Source of the DNA: Hydrogenophaga sp. RAC07
Lineage (GTDB): Bacteria; Pseudomonadota; Gammaproteobacteria; Burkholderiales; Burkholderiaceae_C
Direction of reading: 5' to 3'
NCBI RefSeq assembly: GCF_001713375.1
Contig: NZ_CP016449.1
Span: 1 to 64,000 of the forward strand
DNA: 64,000 nt
Position numbers and translations under genes: made by a program. Positions 38,545 through 48,249 of the stretch are shown here, piece by piece. Every line of letters starts with the position of its first letter. The stretch's first letter is position 1. The notes under the pieces were generated by a model. The model was not told the DNA's origin. It worked only from the letters and a program-made list of their open reading frames with translations, and searched no databases.

Positions 38545-39621
38545 TCAGGCCACCAGGCGCAACGCAGCCGCAACCACCGGCGGGCGCAACGCCGCAAACA
38601 GGTTCTTCGGGTCCGCCAGATCGGGGATCAGCGACACCGTGGTGCCCATGCCCTGCGCGATCGCCAGGCCGTGCATGAAGCGCAGCGCCGAATAGTCTTC
38701 CAGCGCGAAACCCACGGAGTCGAACACGGTGATCTGCTCCGCGTGGGTCCGGCCCGGTGCACGGCCGGCCAGCGCATCGTGCAGCTCGGTCACCGCAAAG
38801 TCGGCCGGCATCTGCTGGATGTCGCCTTCCACCCGCGTTTGCGGCGTGTATTCCACGAACACGCTGGCGCGCCGCAGCACCTCGGCGTGCAGTTCGGTCT
38901 TGCCGGGGCAGTCGCCGCCCACGCCGTTGATGTGCATGCCGGGCGCCAGCATGTCGGGCGTGACGATGGTGGCGTTGGTCTTGTCGGCCGTGATGGTGGT
39001 GACGATGTCGGCGCCGCGCACGGCTTCTGCCGTGCTCTCGCAGACCACGATGTCCAGGCCGCTGCCGGCCAGGTTGGCCACCAGCTTGGCGGTGGCGGCG
39101 CGGTCCACGTCGAACACGCGCAGCGTGGTGATGCCCACCAGATGCTGGAAGGCCAGGGCCTGGAATTCGCTTTGTGCGCCGTTGCCGATGAGTGCCATCA
39201 CGCGGCTGTCGGGCCGGGCCAGGGTTTGCGCGGCCAGGGCCGAGGTGGCGGCGGTGCGCAGCGCGGTGGTGAGCGTGAGTTCGGACAGCAGCAGCGGCGT
39301 GCCGGTGGCGACGTCGGCGAGCACGCCGAAGGCCATCACGGTGGACAGGCCCAGGCGGGTGTTCTTGGGGTGGCCGTTGACGTACTTGAAGCTGTAGAGC
39401 GTGTCGTCGGCGATGGGCATGAGTTCGATCACGCCATGGGTGCTGTGGTTGGCCACGCGCGCCGATTTGTCGAAATCGGCCCAGCGCGCGAAGTCTTCGG
39501 CGATGGCATCGCGCATGCCGCGCAGGGTCTGCGGGATGCCGTGGCGGTTGATGAGGTCGGCGGCGGTGGGCGCGCTCAGAAAGAGGGTGTTGGCGGGGTT
39601 CATGGTGTTGCTCGAAGTCAT
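38545..39621 (-). CDS. ornithine cyclodeaminase family protein
   Basis: The 358-residue protein carries the dinucleotide site VMALIGNGAQSEFQALAF and FEYT-type segments of the ornithine cyclodeaminase/mu-crystallin family, such as GVGGDCPGKTELHAE. Ornithine cyclodeaminase turns ornithine into proline and ammonia using bound NAD. The length and the GDCPGKTEL block favour a true cyclodeaminase over the shorter reductases. Two ATGs (39621, 39603) are possible starts; the first is used. It is divergent from an AsnC-type regulator across an operator, and a second family member lies beyond that regulator. Confidence 0.87.
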   Translation of the reverse strand: MTSSNTMNPANTLFLSAPTAADLINRHGIPQTLRGMRDAIAEDFARWADFDKSARVANHSTHGVIELMPIADDTLYSFKYVNGHPKNTRLGLSTVMAFGVLADVATGTPLLLSELTLTTALRTAATSALAAQTLARPDSRVMALIGNGAQSEFQALAFQHLVGITTLRVFDVDRAATAKLVANLAGSGLDIVVCESTAEAVRGADIVTTITADKTNATIVTPDMLAPGMHINGVGGDCPGKTELHAEVLRRASVFVEYTPQTRVEGDIQQMPADFAVTELHDALAGRAPGRTHAEQITVFDSVGFALEDYSALRFMHGLAIAQGMGTTVSLIPDLADPKNLFAALRPPVVAAALRLVA

Positions 39622-39659
39622 GAGCAGCAGTGTCCCGCAGCCCCGTGGCAATGTGAATC

Positions 39660-39673
39660 GGCAAAAACTTGCC
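39660..39673. promoter_or_regulatory. probable AsnC/Lrp operator
   Basis: GGCAA-AAAC-TTGCC is a perfect 5-base dyad. Further GGCAA half-sites lie at 39647-39651 and 39691-39695. Repeated half-sites are typical of Lrp-type wrapping. It is centred between the divergent cyclodeaminase and AsnC genes. Confidence 0.55.
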
Positions 39674-39725
39674 ATATGCTGAGAAAATGCGGCAAAACGG
39701 CAGCCCTGAATGCCAGAATGCACAC

Positions 39726-40145
39726 ATGGATCACATCGACCAGGCCCTCATTGCCCAACTGCGCCAGAACGCGCGCGCCACCGTGGCCGAGCTGGCGCAC
39801 CGCCTCAAGGTCTCGCGCGGCACGGTGACCAACCGCATCCGCAAGCTCGAAGACCAGCAGCTGATCGTGGGCTACACGGTGCGCCTGCGGCCCGAGGCCG
39901 AACCCGAGCGCATCCGCGCCTGGATGGCGGTGCTGGTGGATGGCAACCAGACGCGCGCGGTGATCGCCAGCCTGCTGGGTGAACCCGGCGTGGCCGCGCT
40001 GCACGACACCAACGGCCGCTGGGACCTGCTGGCCGAGCTCAGCGCCGGCTCCATGACCGAGCTCTCGCAGGTGCTGGAACGCATCCGGCTGATCAAGGGC
40101 ATCCAGAGCACCGAGACCAGCATCCACCTGGCCACCTACCGTTGA
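39726..40145 (+). CDS. Lrp/AsnC-family transcriptional regulator
   Basis: The 139-residue protein has the N-terminal helix-turn-helix (IDQALIAQLRQNARATVAEL; VSRGTVTNRIRKLE) and a RAM-type ligand domain. Such regulators sense an amino acid and bind as octamers to repeated sites. It is divergent from the ornithine cyclodeaminase across the GGCAA sites, so ornithine, arginine or proline is the likely ligand (inference). The start is the ATG at 39726. Confidence 0.9.
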   Translation: MDHIDQALIAQLRQNARATVAELAHRLKVSRGTVTNRIRKLEDQQLIVGYTVRLRPEAEPERIRAWMAVLVDGNQTRAVIASLLGEPGVAALHDTNGRWDLLAELSAGSMTELSQVLERIRLIKGIQSTETSIHLATYR

Positions 40146-40149
40146 ACCC

Positions 40150-41058
40150 TCAGCGCTGAAGCGCCAGGCGCGCCGCCGCCAGGTCCCAGCCGGCCCAGCC
40201 ACAGCTTTTGAAGAACACCGGGCCCTTGCGCCGGTGCGCGCCGGGGTCGCGCACCACGTCCGCCAGTGTGGCCAGCTCGGGAACGCCTATGCCGGCCTGC
40301 AGCAGGTCGCCCGCCTCAAAGTCGGCATCGCGCGTGTCCACCACCACCAAGCCCTGTTCGGCCAGCCAGCGGCAGACCTCGGGCGCCCACTCCACCATGC
40401 GCGGCGTGAACGCACCCACCGCAGCCACGAAGGCGTCGGCGCGCGGACGGGCACGCAAGGCCACGGTCTGTGCCGAGGTGCAGCTCACCACCAGCGGGCA
40501 GTCGGCCAGCGCGGCGTCGGCACCGTCCACACGCTGCGCGCGCATGCCGAGACTGCGTGCATGGAGCACCAGTGCGTCGGCGCTCGCCGTGCTGCGTGAT
40601 GCCACCCACACCTCTTGGACCCCCAAGCCTTCGTGAAACGCTTCCAGGTGCGATCGGCCCTGCACGCCAGCGCCCACGATCAGCAGGGGCCCGTCGGTGC
40701 GCGGCGCGAGCAGCCGCGCCGCCAGCAACGACACCGCGGCCGTGCGCCGCGCGGTCACGGTCGGGCCGTCGAGCAGGGCGGTGCGCTGGCCCGTGACCGC
40801 GTCGAACACCACGATGTCGCCCTGGATCGCAGGCAGGCCGCGCGCGGCGTTGTCGGGGATGAAGGTGATGAGCTTGGTGATGGCCACGCGCACGTCGGCT
40901 GCCGGCATCACGAACAGACTCCCGCCGCCTGCGAGTGCCTGCACGGTACGCGCGGGCACCGCCACGGTGGGGTCGCGCAGCAGCGCCTCGATCGCGTCGG
41001 CCAGTGCCGGGTAGGGCAGCGCGGCGGCCGTTTGTGAGGGGGAGAGCGCCGCCACCAT
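40150..41058 (-). CDS. delta-1-pyrroline-2-carboxylate reductase-like (ornithine cyclodeaminase family)
   Basis: The 302-residue protein has the NAD(P) site LLIVGAGVQGRSHLEAF and the ornithine cyclodeaminase fold, in the shorter form that includes reductases of cyclic imino acids (pyrroline- or piperideine-2-carboxylate) and ketimine reductases. With the neighbouring longer cyclodeaminase and an AsnC regulator, the group points to hydroxyproline, proline or lysine-type degradation. The annotated start at 41058 lies 7 bases after the stop of the receiver-kinase gene; no clear ribosome-binding site is seen, so translation may depend on that upstream gene. Confidence 0.75.
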   Translation of the reverse strand: MVAALSPSQTAAALPYPALADAIEALLRDPTVAVPARTVQALAGGGSLFVMPAADVRVAITKLITFIPDNAARGLPAIQGDIVVFDAVTGQRTALLDGPTVTARRTAAVSLLAARLLAPRTDGPLLIVGAGVQGRSHLEAFHEGLGVQEVWVASRSTASADALVLHARSLGMRAQRVDGADAALADCPLVVSCTSAQTVALRARPRADAFVAAVGAFTPRMVEWAPEVCRWLAEQGLVVVDTRDADFEAGDLLQAGIGVPELATLADVVRDPGAHRRKGPVFFKSCGWAGWDLAAARLALQR

Positions 41059-41065
41059 GCCGTTG

Positions 41066-42202
41066 TCAGGCGGTGGCGGCCGGCGCGGGCAGCACCAGGG
41101 TGAAGGTGGCGCCTTCACCGAGGCGGCCCTGGGCGGTCACCGTGCCGCCGTGGCGTTCGACGATGCGCCGCACGTTGGCCAGGCCCATGCCTTCGCCGAC
41201 GAACTCGTCGGCGGTGTGCAGGCGGCGAAAAGGCTTGAACAGCTGGTCCGCGTGCTTGGGGTCGAAGCCCGCGCCATCGTCCGAGAACACGATCGCGTGG
41301 CGGCCGTCGGGCAGGGGACGGGCCGTCACCGCGATGTGTGCCACCGGATGCGCCGAGGTGTACTTGATCGCATTGCTCAACAGGTTGGCAAACGCCTGTT
41401 GCAACAAGCCTGCGTGGCCCTGCAGAGTGGGCAACGGGCCGATGGCCCACTCGATCTGGCGGCCGTCGCACTGGGGCTTGACCGTGGCCAGGGCGACCTG
41501 CAACACGTCGTCGAGCTGCACCGGGGCCATGGTCAGCGACTGGTTGCCCAACCGCGCAAAGTCCAGCAGGTCGCGCACCATGCGCAGCGCCAGGTCCCCC
41601 GACTGCAAACCCCTGCGCAAGAGCTCGGCATGCAGGTCGTCCGAGTCCTGCAAGACCATCGCCAGGATGCTGCGCATGTTCACCAGCGGGCCGCGCAGGT
41701 CGTGCGCCAGGCGGGCCGCAAAGGCATCAAGCTCCTGGTTGACGGCCACCAGTTCCCTGACCTGTTGCGACACCTCGGCTTCGAGCCGGCGGTTGTTCAC
41801 CCGCAGGCGCTGCACTTCCAGCGCGCGCTCCACCGCCGGCACGATGCCGCTGATGCGAAAGGGTTTCTGCACGTAGTCGATGGCGCCGTTCTTCATGGCG
41901 TCGACCACGCTGCCGATGCTGCCGTGCGCCGTCATGAGCACGATGACCATGTCGGGCGCCACGGCCTGGGCGCGGCGGGTCAGTTCGATGCCGTCCATGC
42001 CCGGCATCTGCAGATCGGTCAGCAGGAGTTCAAAGGTGGCGTGGTCGAGTTTGCTCAGCGCCACCAGGGGGTCGGTGCAGCCCACGACGTCGTACCCCTG
42101 GTCCACCAGGATCTCGCACAGGGCGCGTTGCTGCGGCGCTTCGTCGTCGACCACGAGCAGGCGGGGACGGGGCCGGTACTGAGCAGAACTGCGATGTGGC
42201 AT
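41066..42202 (-). CDS. receiver-first hybrid histidine kinase
   Basis: The 378-residue protein begins with a receiver domain (about 13-130, phospho-acceptor Asp63 in LLLTDLQMPGMDG) and continues through a short coil into HisKA (His167 in LAHDLRGPL) and an HATPase domain (NLLSNAIKYT, DDGAGF). It has no membrane segment, so its input is another kinase's phosphate or partner contact. A receiver placed before the kinase is typical of second-step relay or regulatory kinases. It diverges from the 1605-residue sensor kinase, a likely signalling partner. Confidence 0.92.
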   Translation of the reverse strand: MPHRSSAQYRPRPRLLVVDDEAPQQRALCEILVDQGYDVVGCTDPLVALSKLDHATFELLLTDLQMPGMDGIELTRRAQAVAPDMVIVLMTAHGSIGSVVDAMKNGAIDYVQKPFRISGIVPAVERALEVQRLRVNNRRLEAEVSQQVRELVAVNQELDAFAARLAHDLRGPLVNMRSILAMVLQDSDDLHAELLRRGLQSGDLALRMVRDLLDFARLGNQSLTMAPVQLDDVLQVALATVKPQCDGRQIEWAIGPLPTLQGHAGLLQQAFANLLSNAIKYTSAHPVAHIAVTARPLPDGRHAIVFSDDGAGFDPKHADQLFKPFRRLHTADEFVGEGMGLANVRRIVERHGGTVTAQGRLGEGATFTLVLPAPAATA

Positions 42203-42382
42203 GAAGGATTCGCCGGTTGGACCATGGACGACAGGTCAGCGCCACATAAGGTTTTTTTCACGATCACTCACTGCTGCATACCCTACCACCTGCCGGGTTT
42301 GTGCGAGCATGTGCTTACACGGGTGTGGTGACTTATTTCCGGAAGCCCTTCGTTGACGGTTCCCATCCACGGAGGCCACGCC

Positions 42383-45300
42383 ATGCGCAACAAGACGGGA
42401 ATCCGCAGCCTGCTGCTCATGCTGGTGGGCGTTGCCATCCTGCCGGGTCTGGTGATGCTGTGGATCGGCTACAGCAGCACCAGCGAGGAGGCGGTGCAGC
42501 GCGGGCGCCAGGAGATCCGGGCGGTGGGTGTGCTGGCGGCGGCCAACCAGGAGCAGTTGATCGAGGGCGTGCGGCAGATCCTGGCCACGGTGGCGGCGGG
42601 TCCGTCGGTGCGCCGCAACGACCTGCGCCAGCTCTGCTACGAATTCCTGCGCAACGTCTCGGCCGCCACGGCGAGCTACGGCAACATCGGCGTGGCCGAC
42701 CTTCAGGGCGAGATCCAGTGCCTGGCCAATCCCGGTCAGCAGCGCATCAACGTGGCCGACCGGGACTACTTCCGCAACACCGTGCGTGCGCAAAAATTCT
42801 CCATGGGTGAGTACCTGGTGGGGCGTGTCTCGGGCAAGCGCCAGCTCGGCTTCGGCATGCCGGTGTTCGACTACGCCGATGTGTTCGTGGGCGTGGCCTT
42901 CTCCACGGTGGACCTCGTGCCCGCCGCGCGCAAACTGCAGTCCCTGCAGCTGCCCGGCTCGATCCGCGTGGACATCACCGATGCCAAAGGCACGCTGCTG
43001 GCATCCAGCCTGCCGGGGCTCGAACGCATCGGAACCTTGATCGAAAACGACGACCTGCGGTCCGCCATCGTGGCCCGCACCACCGGCAGTTTCGATCTGC
43101 GCGATGCGCGGGGCACCGACTGGCTGTACGAGTTGACGCCGATCGAGGACGTGGGTGGCGAGGGCTTGTACGTGATCGCGGGGGGGCGGCGTGACGATGT
43201 GCTGGCCTCGGCCACGCGGCAGTTGCGTCAGCAGCTCGCGGTGATGGGGCTGGCCGTGCTGGTGGGCCTGGTGCTGGCGTGGCAGATGGGTTTGCGCCAG
43301 ATCGCGCAACCGGTGTCGCACCTGCTGGCGCGAATGCGTGCGGCGGCCCGCAACCAGCCGCTGTCCACACCGCTGCCCGCCGCTGCCAGCCGCGAGTTTT
43401 CCGAGCTGGCCACGGGGCTCGACACCATGCTGGCCGAGCTGGCCAAGAACCAGGCGCAGCTGCTCAAGGCACAGCAGATCACGCGCGTCGGCTTTTACCA
43501 GCTCGACCTCAGGACCCGGCTCTACACCGCCTCCGAGACGATCTACGAGTTGCTTGGTCTGGACCCGGCCGTGGGACCGGTCACGGTGGAGACCTACCAG
43601 GCCCTGATCCATCCGGACGACAACGCGCGGGTGGCAGCCCACCGCGACCGGCTGTTCCAGGGTGGCCAACCGTTGCGCCTGCAGTACCGCATCGTGCGCT
43701 CCGACGGGGTGGTGCGCTGGGTCGATGGTTTCGGCTTTGTGGAGCGTGATGCGGCCGGCACACCCCTGTTGTACGCCGGCGCCCTGCAGGACATCACCGA
43801 ACAGCACCGCTTGCGCCGCATGTACATGGTGCAGAGCCAGATCAACGCAGCCATCGTCTCGGCCAACTCCCGGGATGCCCTGCTCCAGCGGGTCTGCCAG
43901 ATCGCTGTGGACGAAGGCGAGTTGCGCATGGCCTGGGTGGCCGGCATGGACCCGAACAAACGCACCATGACCGCGCTGGTGAGTGCGGGCGCCGACGACG
44001 GCTACACCGACCTGCTCAACCGCGCCGCCGTGGACGTGGACACCTACCCCTCGCCCGTGCCCACGGCCCTGCGCACGCGCCAGCTGGTGGTGTCGAACGA
44101 CATTGCCAACGATCCGAACATGGGCGCCTGGGCTGCCACGGCGGTTCGCCGCGGCTTCAAGGCGGTGGCTGTGGTGCCGATCGCCCCGGCCCGGCAGGTG
44201 CCCATGGCCCTGGTGCTCATGGCCAACGAACCGGGGTACTTTCTCGACGAAGAAAGCCGCCTGCTGTCGGCCATTGGCGAGAGCCTGGGGTCGGCCCTGG
44301 ACCAGCTGGAGCGGGCCGCCGAGCGCAAGATCCGCGAAGAGCGCCTCATGTTGCTGGAGACCTGCGTGTCCCGCGTCAACGACATCGTGCTGATCACCGA
44401 GGCCGAGCCCTTTGAGGCGCCCGGCCCACGCATCCTTTACGTGAACGAGGCGTTCGAGCGTCTGACCGGTTTCAGCGCGGCCGAGGCGATCGGGCAGACC
44501 CCGCGCATGCTGCACGGCCCCAAGACCCAGCGCGATGTGCTCGACCGCATCCGCCGCAGCATCGCGCGATGGGAGCCGGTGCGTGAGGAGGTGATCAACC
44601 ACCGCAAGGACGGCAGCGAGTTCTGGCTGGAACTCGACATCGTGCCGATCGCCAACGAGGCGGGCTGGTTCACCCATTGGGTGGCGATCGAGCGCGACAT
44701 CACGCAGCGCAAGCTCGCCGAGCAGAAGGAAGCCCGCCTGCGTGGCGGCTTTCAGTTGCTCTTCCTGGGCAACCCGCACCCGATGTGGGTGCTCGACCGC
44801 GCCACCCGCGCCTTCCTCGAAGTGAACAACGCGGCCATCGAACAGTACGGCTACAGCCGGGAAGAATTCCTTGCGCTCACGATTGACGACATCCCTCCGG
44901 AGAGCGAAAGGATCCGGTTGCGCAGCCGCAAGGCCGAGGCGTCGCCCGACGGCCGCGAGCGCGTCGGCACCTGGGTGCACAGTCGCAAGGACGGCACGCC
45001 CATCGCGGTGGACATCACCACCCAGCGCCTGAACTACAACGGGCGCGAGGCCGAGCTGGTGGTGGCGATGGACATCACCGACCAGGTCGCGATGGAGCAG
45101 CAGCGTGCGCAGGCCCTGATGGCCGTGCAGGCCTCGCAGGCCAGCCTGGCGCGCTCGCAGTCGCTGGCGCGCATGGGCAGCTGGGAGCGGCGGGCCCAGG
45201 ACCGTGCGGCGGTGTGGTCGGCCAGCCTCTATGCCCTGACCGGTCTTGACCCCGCCGCCGGCGCGCCGAGCATCGAGGACACGCTGGAGCGTGTCCATCC

Positions 45301-47200
45301 GGACGACCGGGCCGAGTACCTGCAGACCATGAACGGATGCCTTCGGGACGGCATCGCCCGCAGCTGGACCTACCGCTGTTTCCTGCCCGATGGTGCGCTG
45401 CGCTGGTTCGAGGAAAACATGGACGAACCCCGGCGCGACAGCAGCGGTGCTGTGGTGTCGGTCAGCGGCACGGTGCAGGACGTGACCGAACGCGTCGAAG
45501 CCGAGGCCCGGCTGCAACTGCAGCTCTCGCGCACCGAGTTGCTCAACCACATCGTGCGTGCCACCGACGAGCGTCTGGACCTCGACCGCATCTTCCGCGT
45601 GGTGTGCGACAACATCGAATCCCGGTTCTCGACCGTGTACTCGGCGGCCTTGCTGTTCGACCTGGCCACCCGCACCTTCACCGTGGCCCATCTGGGCACG
45701 CTGGGCACCGAGCTGGGCGTGCAGGTCGGACTGGTCGAGGGCGATGTTCTGCGCGAATCGGACAGTGGTCTGGCGCGCTGCACGGGCGGTGAACTGTTGT
45801 ACGAGCCGGCGCTGGCCGACTCGGCCTTTGACTGGCCCCGACGGCTCGCGCGTGCGGGCATCGGGTCGGCGGTGTTTGCACCGCTGCAGGCGCAGGGCGA
45901 GGTGCTGGGCGTGCTGGTGGCCGGGCGTGCGCAGGGCCACGGTTTTGCCAGCGGGGAGTGCGAATTCATGCGCCAGCTCGCGGAGCACGTGGCGCTGGCC
46001 GCCAGCCAGGCGCGGCTGCACCGCTCGCTGCAGCAGGCCTACGACGAGCTCAACGAGGCGCAACAGGTCGTGTTGCAGCAGGAGCGCCTGCGCGTGCTGG
46101 GACAGATGGCCAGCGGCATCGCGCACGACATCAACAACGCGATCTCGCCCGTGGCGCTTTACACCGAGTCGTTGCTGTCCAACGAGCACGGGCTCAGCGA
46201 GCGTGGGCGTGCGCAGCTGCAGACGGTGCAGTTGGCCATCGACGACGTGGCCGAGACGGTGGCGCGCATGCGCGACTTCTACCGGCCGAGTGACGCCGGT
46301 GTGCGGCGCCGCGCGGTCGACCTCAACCACCTCGTCAAGCAGGTGCTGGACCTCACCCGCGCACGTTGGCGCGACATGCCGCAGCAGGCGGGCATTTCCA
46401 TCGAGATCGCGTTCGATCTGGACGATCTCCTCTCGCCGGTTTTCGTCATGGAGGGCGAGATCCGCGACGCTCTGACCAACCTTGTGCTCAACGCGGTGGA
46501 CGCCATGCCCGAAGGCGGCACGCTCAGTCTGCTGACCCGCCAGGAAGCGCAGGCCGACGGCACGACACGTGTGGTGCTTGACGTACGCGACACCGGCATC
46601 GGCATGGACGCCGAGACACAGCGGCGTTGCCTGGAGCCTTTCTTCACCACCAAAGGCCAGCGCGGCTCCGGGTTGGGCCTGGCCATGGTCTACGGCTGCA
46701 TGCAGCGCCACGGCGCCGAGATCGGTGTGGAGAGCGCGCCCGGTGCGGGCACCACCATCCGCCTGGCGTTTCCTGCGCACCGTGAGCCCGCGCCGGTGGA
46801 CGGAGCGCCGATCGACCCGCCCACCCCGACCCGTGCCCTGAAGATCCTGCTGGTGGACGACGATCCGCTGCTGCTGCGCTCGCTCTCCGAGACGCTGGCC
46901 ACCGAGGGACACAGCGTGTTCACCGCCGCCGGGGGCGGCGAGGGCATCGAGGCGTTCAGGTCGGCGCTCTCTGCGCAGGTGTTCGACGTGGTCATCACCG
47001 ACCTGGGCATGCCCGAGGTCGATGGCCGCTTGGTGGCGGCCGCTGTCAAGGCCGCGTCGCCGGGCACGCCGGTCGTGATGCTCACCGGCTGGGGCCGGCG
47101 CATGCAGGAAGAGGGCGAGTGCCCGCCGCATGTGGACCACCTGTTGAGCAAGCCACCCCGGCTGGAAACCCTGCGCGCGGTGTTCAGGACCTTGGACTGA
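42383..47200 (+). CDS. very large membrane hybrid histidine kinase (dCache, PAS, GAF, receiver)
   Basis: This sensor has 1605 residues. The order is TM1 (11-29), an extracytoplasmic dCache-like domain (30-285), TM2 (286-301) and HAMP (302-355). PAS, GAF, three PAS and a second GAF follow, then a HisKA-like helix pair with His1248 (GIAHDINNAI), HATPase (NLVLNAVDAM, DTGIGM, GLGLAMVYG) and a receiver with Asp1540 (ITDLGMPEVDG). Many input domains imply that several signals are integrated. The start has GGAGG 7 bases upstream. It is divergent from the receiver-first kinase. The output regulator is not adjacent. Confidence 0.92.
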   Translation: MRNKTGIRSLLLMLVGVAILPGLVMLWIGYSSTSEEAVQRGRQEIRAVGVLAAANQEQLIEGVRQILATVAAGPSVRRNDLRQLCYEFLRNVSAATASYGNIGVADLQGEIQCLANPGQQRINVADRDYFRNTVRAQKFSMGEYLVGRVSGKRQLGFGMPVFDYADVFVGVAFSTVDLVPAARKLQSLQLPGSIRVDITDAKGTLLASSLPGLERIGTLIENDDLRSAIVARTTGSFDLRDARGTDWLYELTPIEDVGGEGLYVIAGGRRDDVLASATRQLRQQLAVMGLAVLVGLVLAWQMGLRQIAQPVSHLLARMRAAARNQPLSTPLPAAASREFSELATGLDTMLAELAKNQAQLLKAQQITRVGFYQLDLRTRLYTASETIYELLGLDPAVGPVTVETYQALIHPDDNARVAAHRDRLFQGGQPLRLQYRIVRSDGVVRWVDGFGFVERDAAGTPLLYAGALQDITEQHRLRRMYMVQSQINAAIVSANSRDALLQRVCQIAVDEGELRMAWVAGMDPNKRTMTALVSAGADDGYTDLLNRAAVDVDTYPSPVPTALRTRQLVVSNDIANDPNMGAWAATAVRRGFKAVAVVPIAPARQVPMALVLMANEPGYFLDEESRLLSAIGESLGSALDQLERAAERKIREERLMLLETCVSRVNDIVLITEAEPFEAPGPRILYVNEAFERLTGFSAAEAIGQTPRMLHGPKTQRDVLDRIRRSIARWEPVREEVINHRKDGSEFWLELDIVPIANEAGWFTHWVAIERDITQRKLAEQKEARLRGGFQLLFLGNPHPMWVLDRATRAFLEVNNAAIEQYGYSREEFLALTIDDIPPESERIRLRSRKAEASPDGRERVGTWVHSRKDGTPIAVDITTQRLNYNGREAELVVAMDITDQVAMEQQRAQALMAVQASQASLARSQSLARMGSWERRAQDRAAVWSASLYALTGLDPAAGAPSIEDTLERVHPDDRAEYLQTMNGCLRDGIARSWTYRCFLPDGALRWFEENMDEPRRDSSGAVVSVSGTVQDVTERVEAEARLQLQLSRTELLNHIVRATDERLDLDRIFRVVCDNIESRFSTVYSAALLFDLATRTFTVAHLGTLGTELGVQVGLVEGDVLRESDSGLARCTGGELLYEPALADSAFDWPRRLARAGIGSAVFAPLQAQGEVLGVLVAGRAQGHGFASGECEFMRQLAEHVALAASQARLHRSLQQAYDELNEAQQVVLQQERLRVLGQMASGIAHDINNAISPVALYTESLLSNEHGLSERGRAQLQTVQLAIDDVAETVARMRDFYRPSDAGVRRRAVDLNHLVKQVLDLTRARWRDMPQQAGISIEIAFDLDDLLSPVFVMEGEIRDALTNLVLNAVDAMPEGGTLSLLTRQEAQADGTTRVVLDVRDTGIGMDAETQRRCLEPFFTTKGQRGSGLGLAMVYGCMQRHGAEIGVESAPGAGTTIRLAFPAHREPAPVDGAPIDPPTPTRALKILLVDDDPLLLRSLSETLATEGHSVFTAAGGGEGIEAFRSALSAQVFDVVITDLGMPEVDGRLVAAAVKAASPGTPVVMLTGWGRRMQEEGECPPHVDHLLSKPPRLETLRAVFRTLD

Positions 47201-48178
47201 TCAGAGCCGGATCACGACATTGCCCACCACCCGTCCGGTCTCCACCGCTTCGTGGGCCGAGGCGATGTCGTCCAGCGCAAAGGTCTGCGCCACCGTGTGC
47301 CGCAGCTGCCCTGAGCGCAGCAGCGCATCCAGGTCTGCGATGGCGCGCTCGCGGTCGGCGGGCAGCAGTTCGTAGACGATGAAAAACGTCAACCGCAGGG
47401 AGTTGAACAGCAGCGTGCGGAAGTCCACCGTCACCTCGCCCGGCAGGTTGGAGCCGTAGCAGACCACCTGGCCGTGCGGCTTCAGGATGCCGTGCGGCAG
47501 CAAGGCGGCCGTGCTGCTGAAGTCCATGTCGATCACCACGTTCACGCCGTGTCCCTGGGTCAGTTCATGCACGCGGGCGGCCACCGCTTCGTTCCTGTAG
47601 TCGATCACGTGCGCCGCGCCCGCGTCGCGTGCGTGCCGCTGCCGCTCGGGGGAGCCGGCGGTGCCGATCACGCGCGCACCCTGCAGCACCGCGAGCTGGG
47701 TGACGCAATGACCCACCGCATTGCCCGCGCCGGTGACCAGCACCGTTTGGCCCGCCAGGGGGCCGGCCAGGTGCACCGCCTGCAGGGCGGTGAGCGCGGG
47801 GATGCCGAAACAGGCGGCCTCGTCAAAACCGATCCCGTCGGGCAAGGGCACGGCCTGCGCGGCGGGCAGCGCCACGTGTTCACAGGCCGTGCCCATGGAG
47901 CGTTGCCACTGCGCGTTCCACAGCCAGACCCGCTGGCCGATGCGCTCGGTTGGAACGCCCGAGCCCACCGCGTCGATCACGCCGGCGCCGTCGCTGTGGG
48001 GCACCACCAGCGCCGCGTTCAGCGGTCGCTTCAGGCGCGACTTCACATCCGACGGGTTGACGCCCGAGGTGTGCATGCGCACCCGCACCTCACCCGCAGC
48101 GGGTTGCGGCGTGGGCAGCTCGCCCACCTCCAGGACGTCTTGGGCCAGGCCATTGCGGCGGTACCACGCGGCTTTCAT
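47201..48178 (-). CDS. NADPH:quinone reductase-like oxidoreductase (zinc-free MDR family)
   Basis: The 325-residue protein begins MKAAWYRRNGLAQDVLEVGE and has the nucleotide site VLVTGAGNAVGHCVTQLAVL, both typical of quinone oxidoreductases in the medium-chain dehydrogenase family. The catalytic-zinc ligands of alcohol dehydrogenases are absent. NADPH-dependent reduction of quinones or enones is expected. It stops right against the giant kinase gene (convergent, no gap) and lies 71 bases past the end of the next kinase. No functional link to the kinases is apparent. Confidence 0.9.
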   Translation of the reverse strand: MKAAWYRRNGLAQDVLEVGELPTPQPAAGEVRVRMHTSGVNPSDVKSRLKRPLNAALVVPHSDGAGVIDAVGSGVPTERIGQRVWLWNAQWQRSMGTACEHVALPAAQAVPLPDGIGFDEAACFGIPALTALQAVHLAGPLAGQTVLVTGAGNAVGHCVTQLAVLQGARVIGTAGSPERQRHARDAGAAHVIDYRNEAVAARVHELTQGHGVNVVIDMDFSSTAALLPHGILKPHGQVVCYGSNLPGEVTVDFRTLLFNSLRLTFFIVYELLPADRERAIADLDALLRSGQLRHTVAQTFALDDIASAHEAVETGRVVGNVVIRL

Positions 48179-48249
48179 GTGGGGGCTCCTGCGGGTTGGA
48201 TCGGGCCGCCATTGTCGTCGGCGATCGCCGCTGTGGCTGACGCCCAGGT

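Noticed and set aside
42236..47140. 1634-codon open frame on the reverse strand opposite the giant kinase
   Set aside because: It is fully antiparallel to a gene with clear domains; such long antisense frames are expected in high-GC DNA where stop codons are rare. No motif is visible in it.
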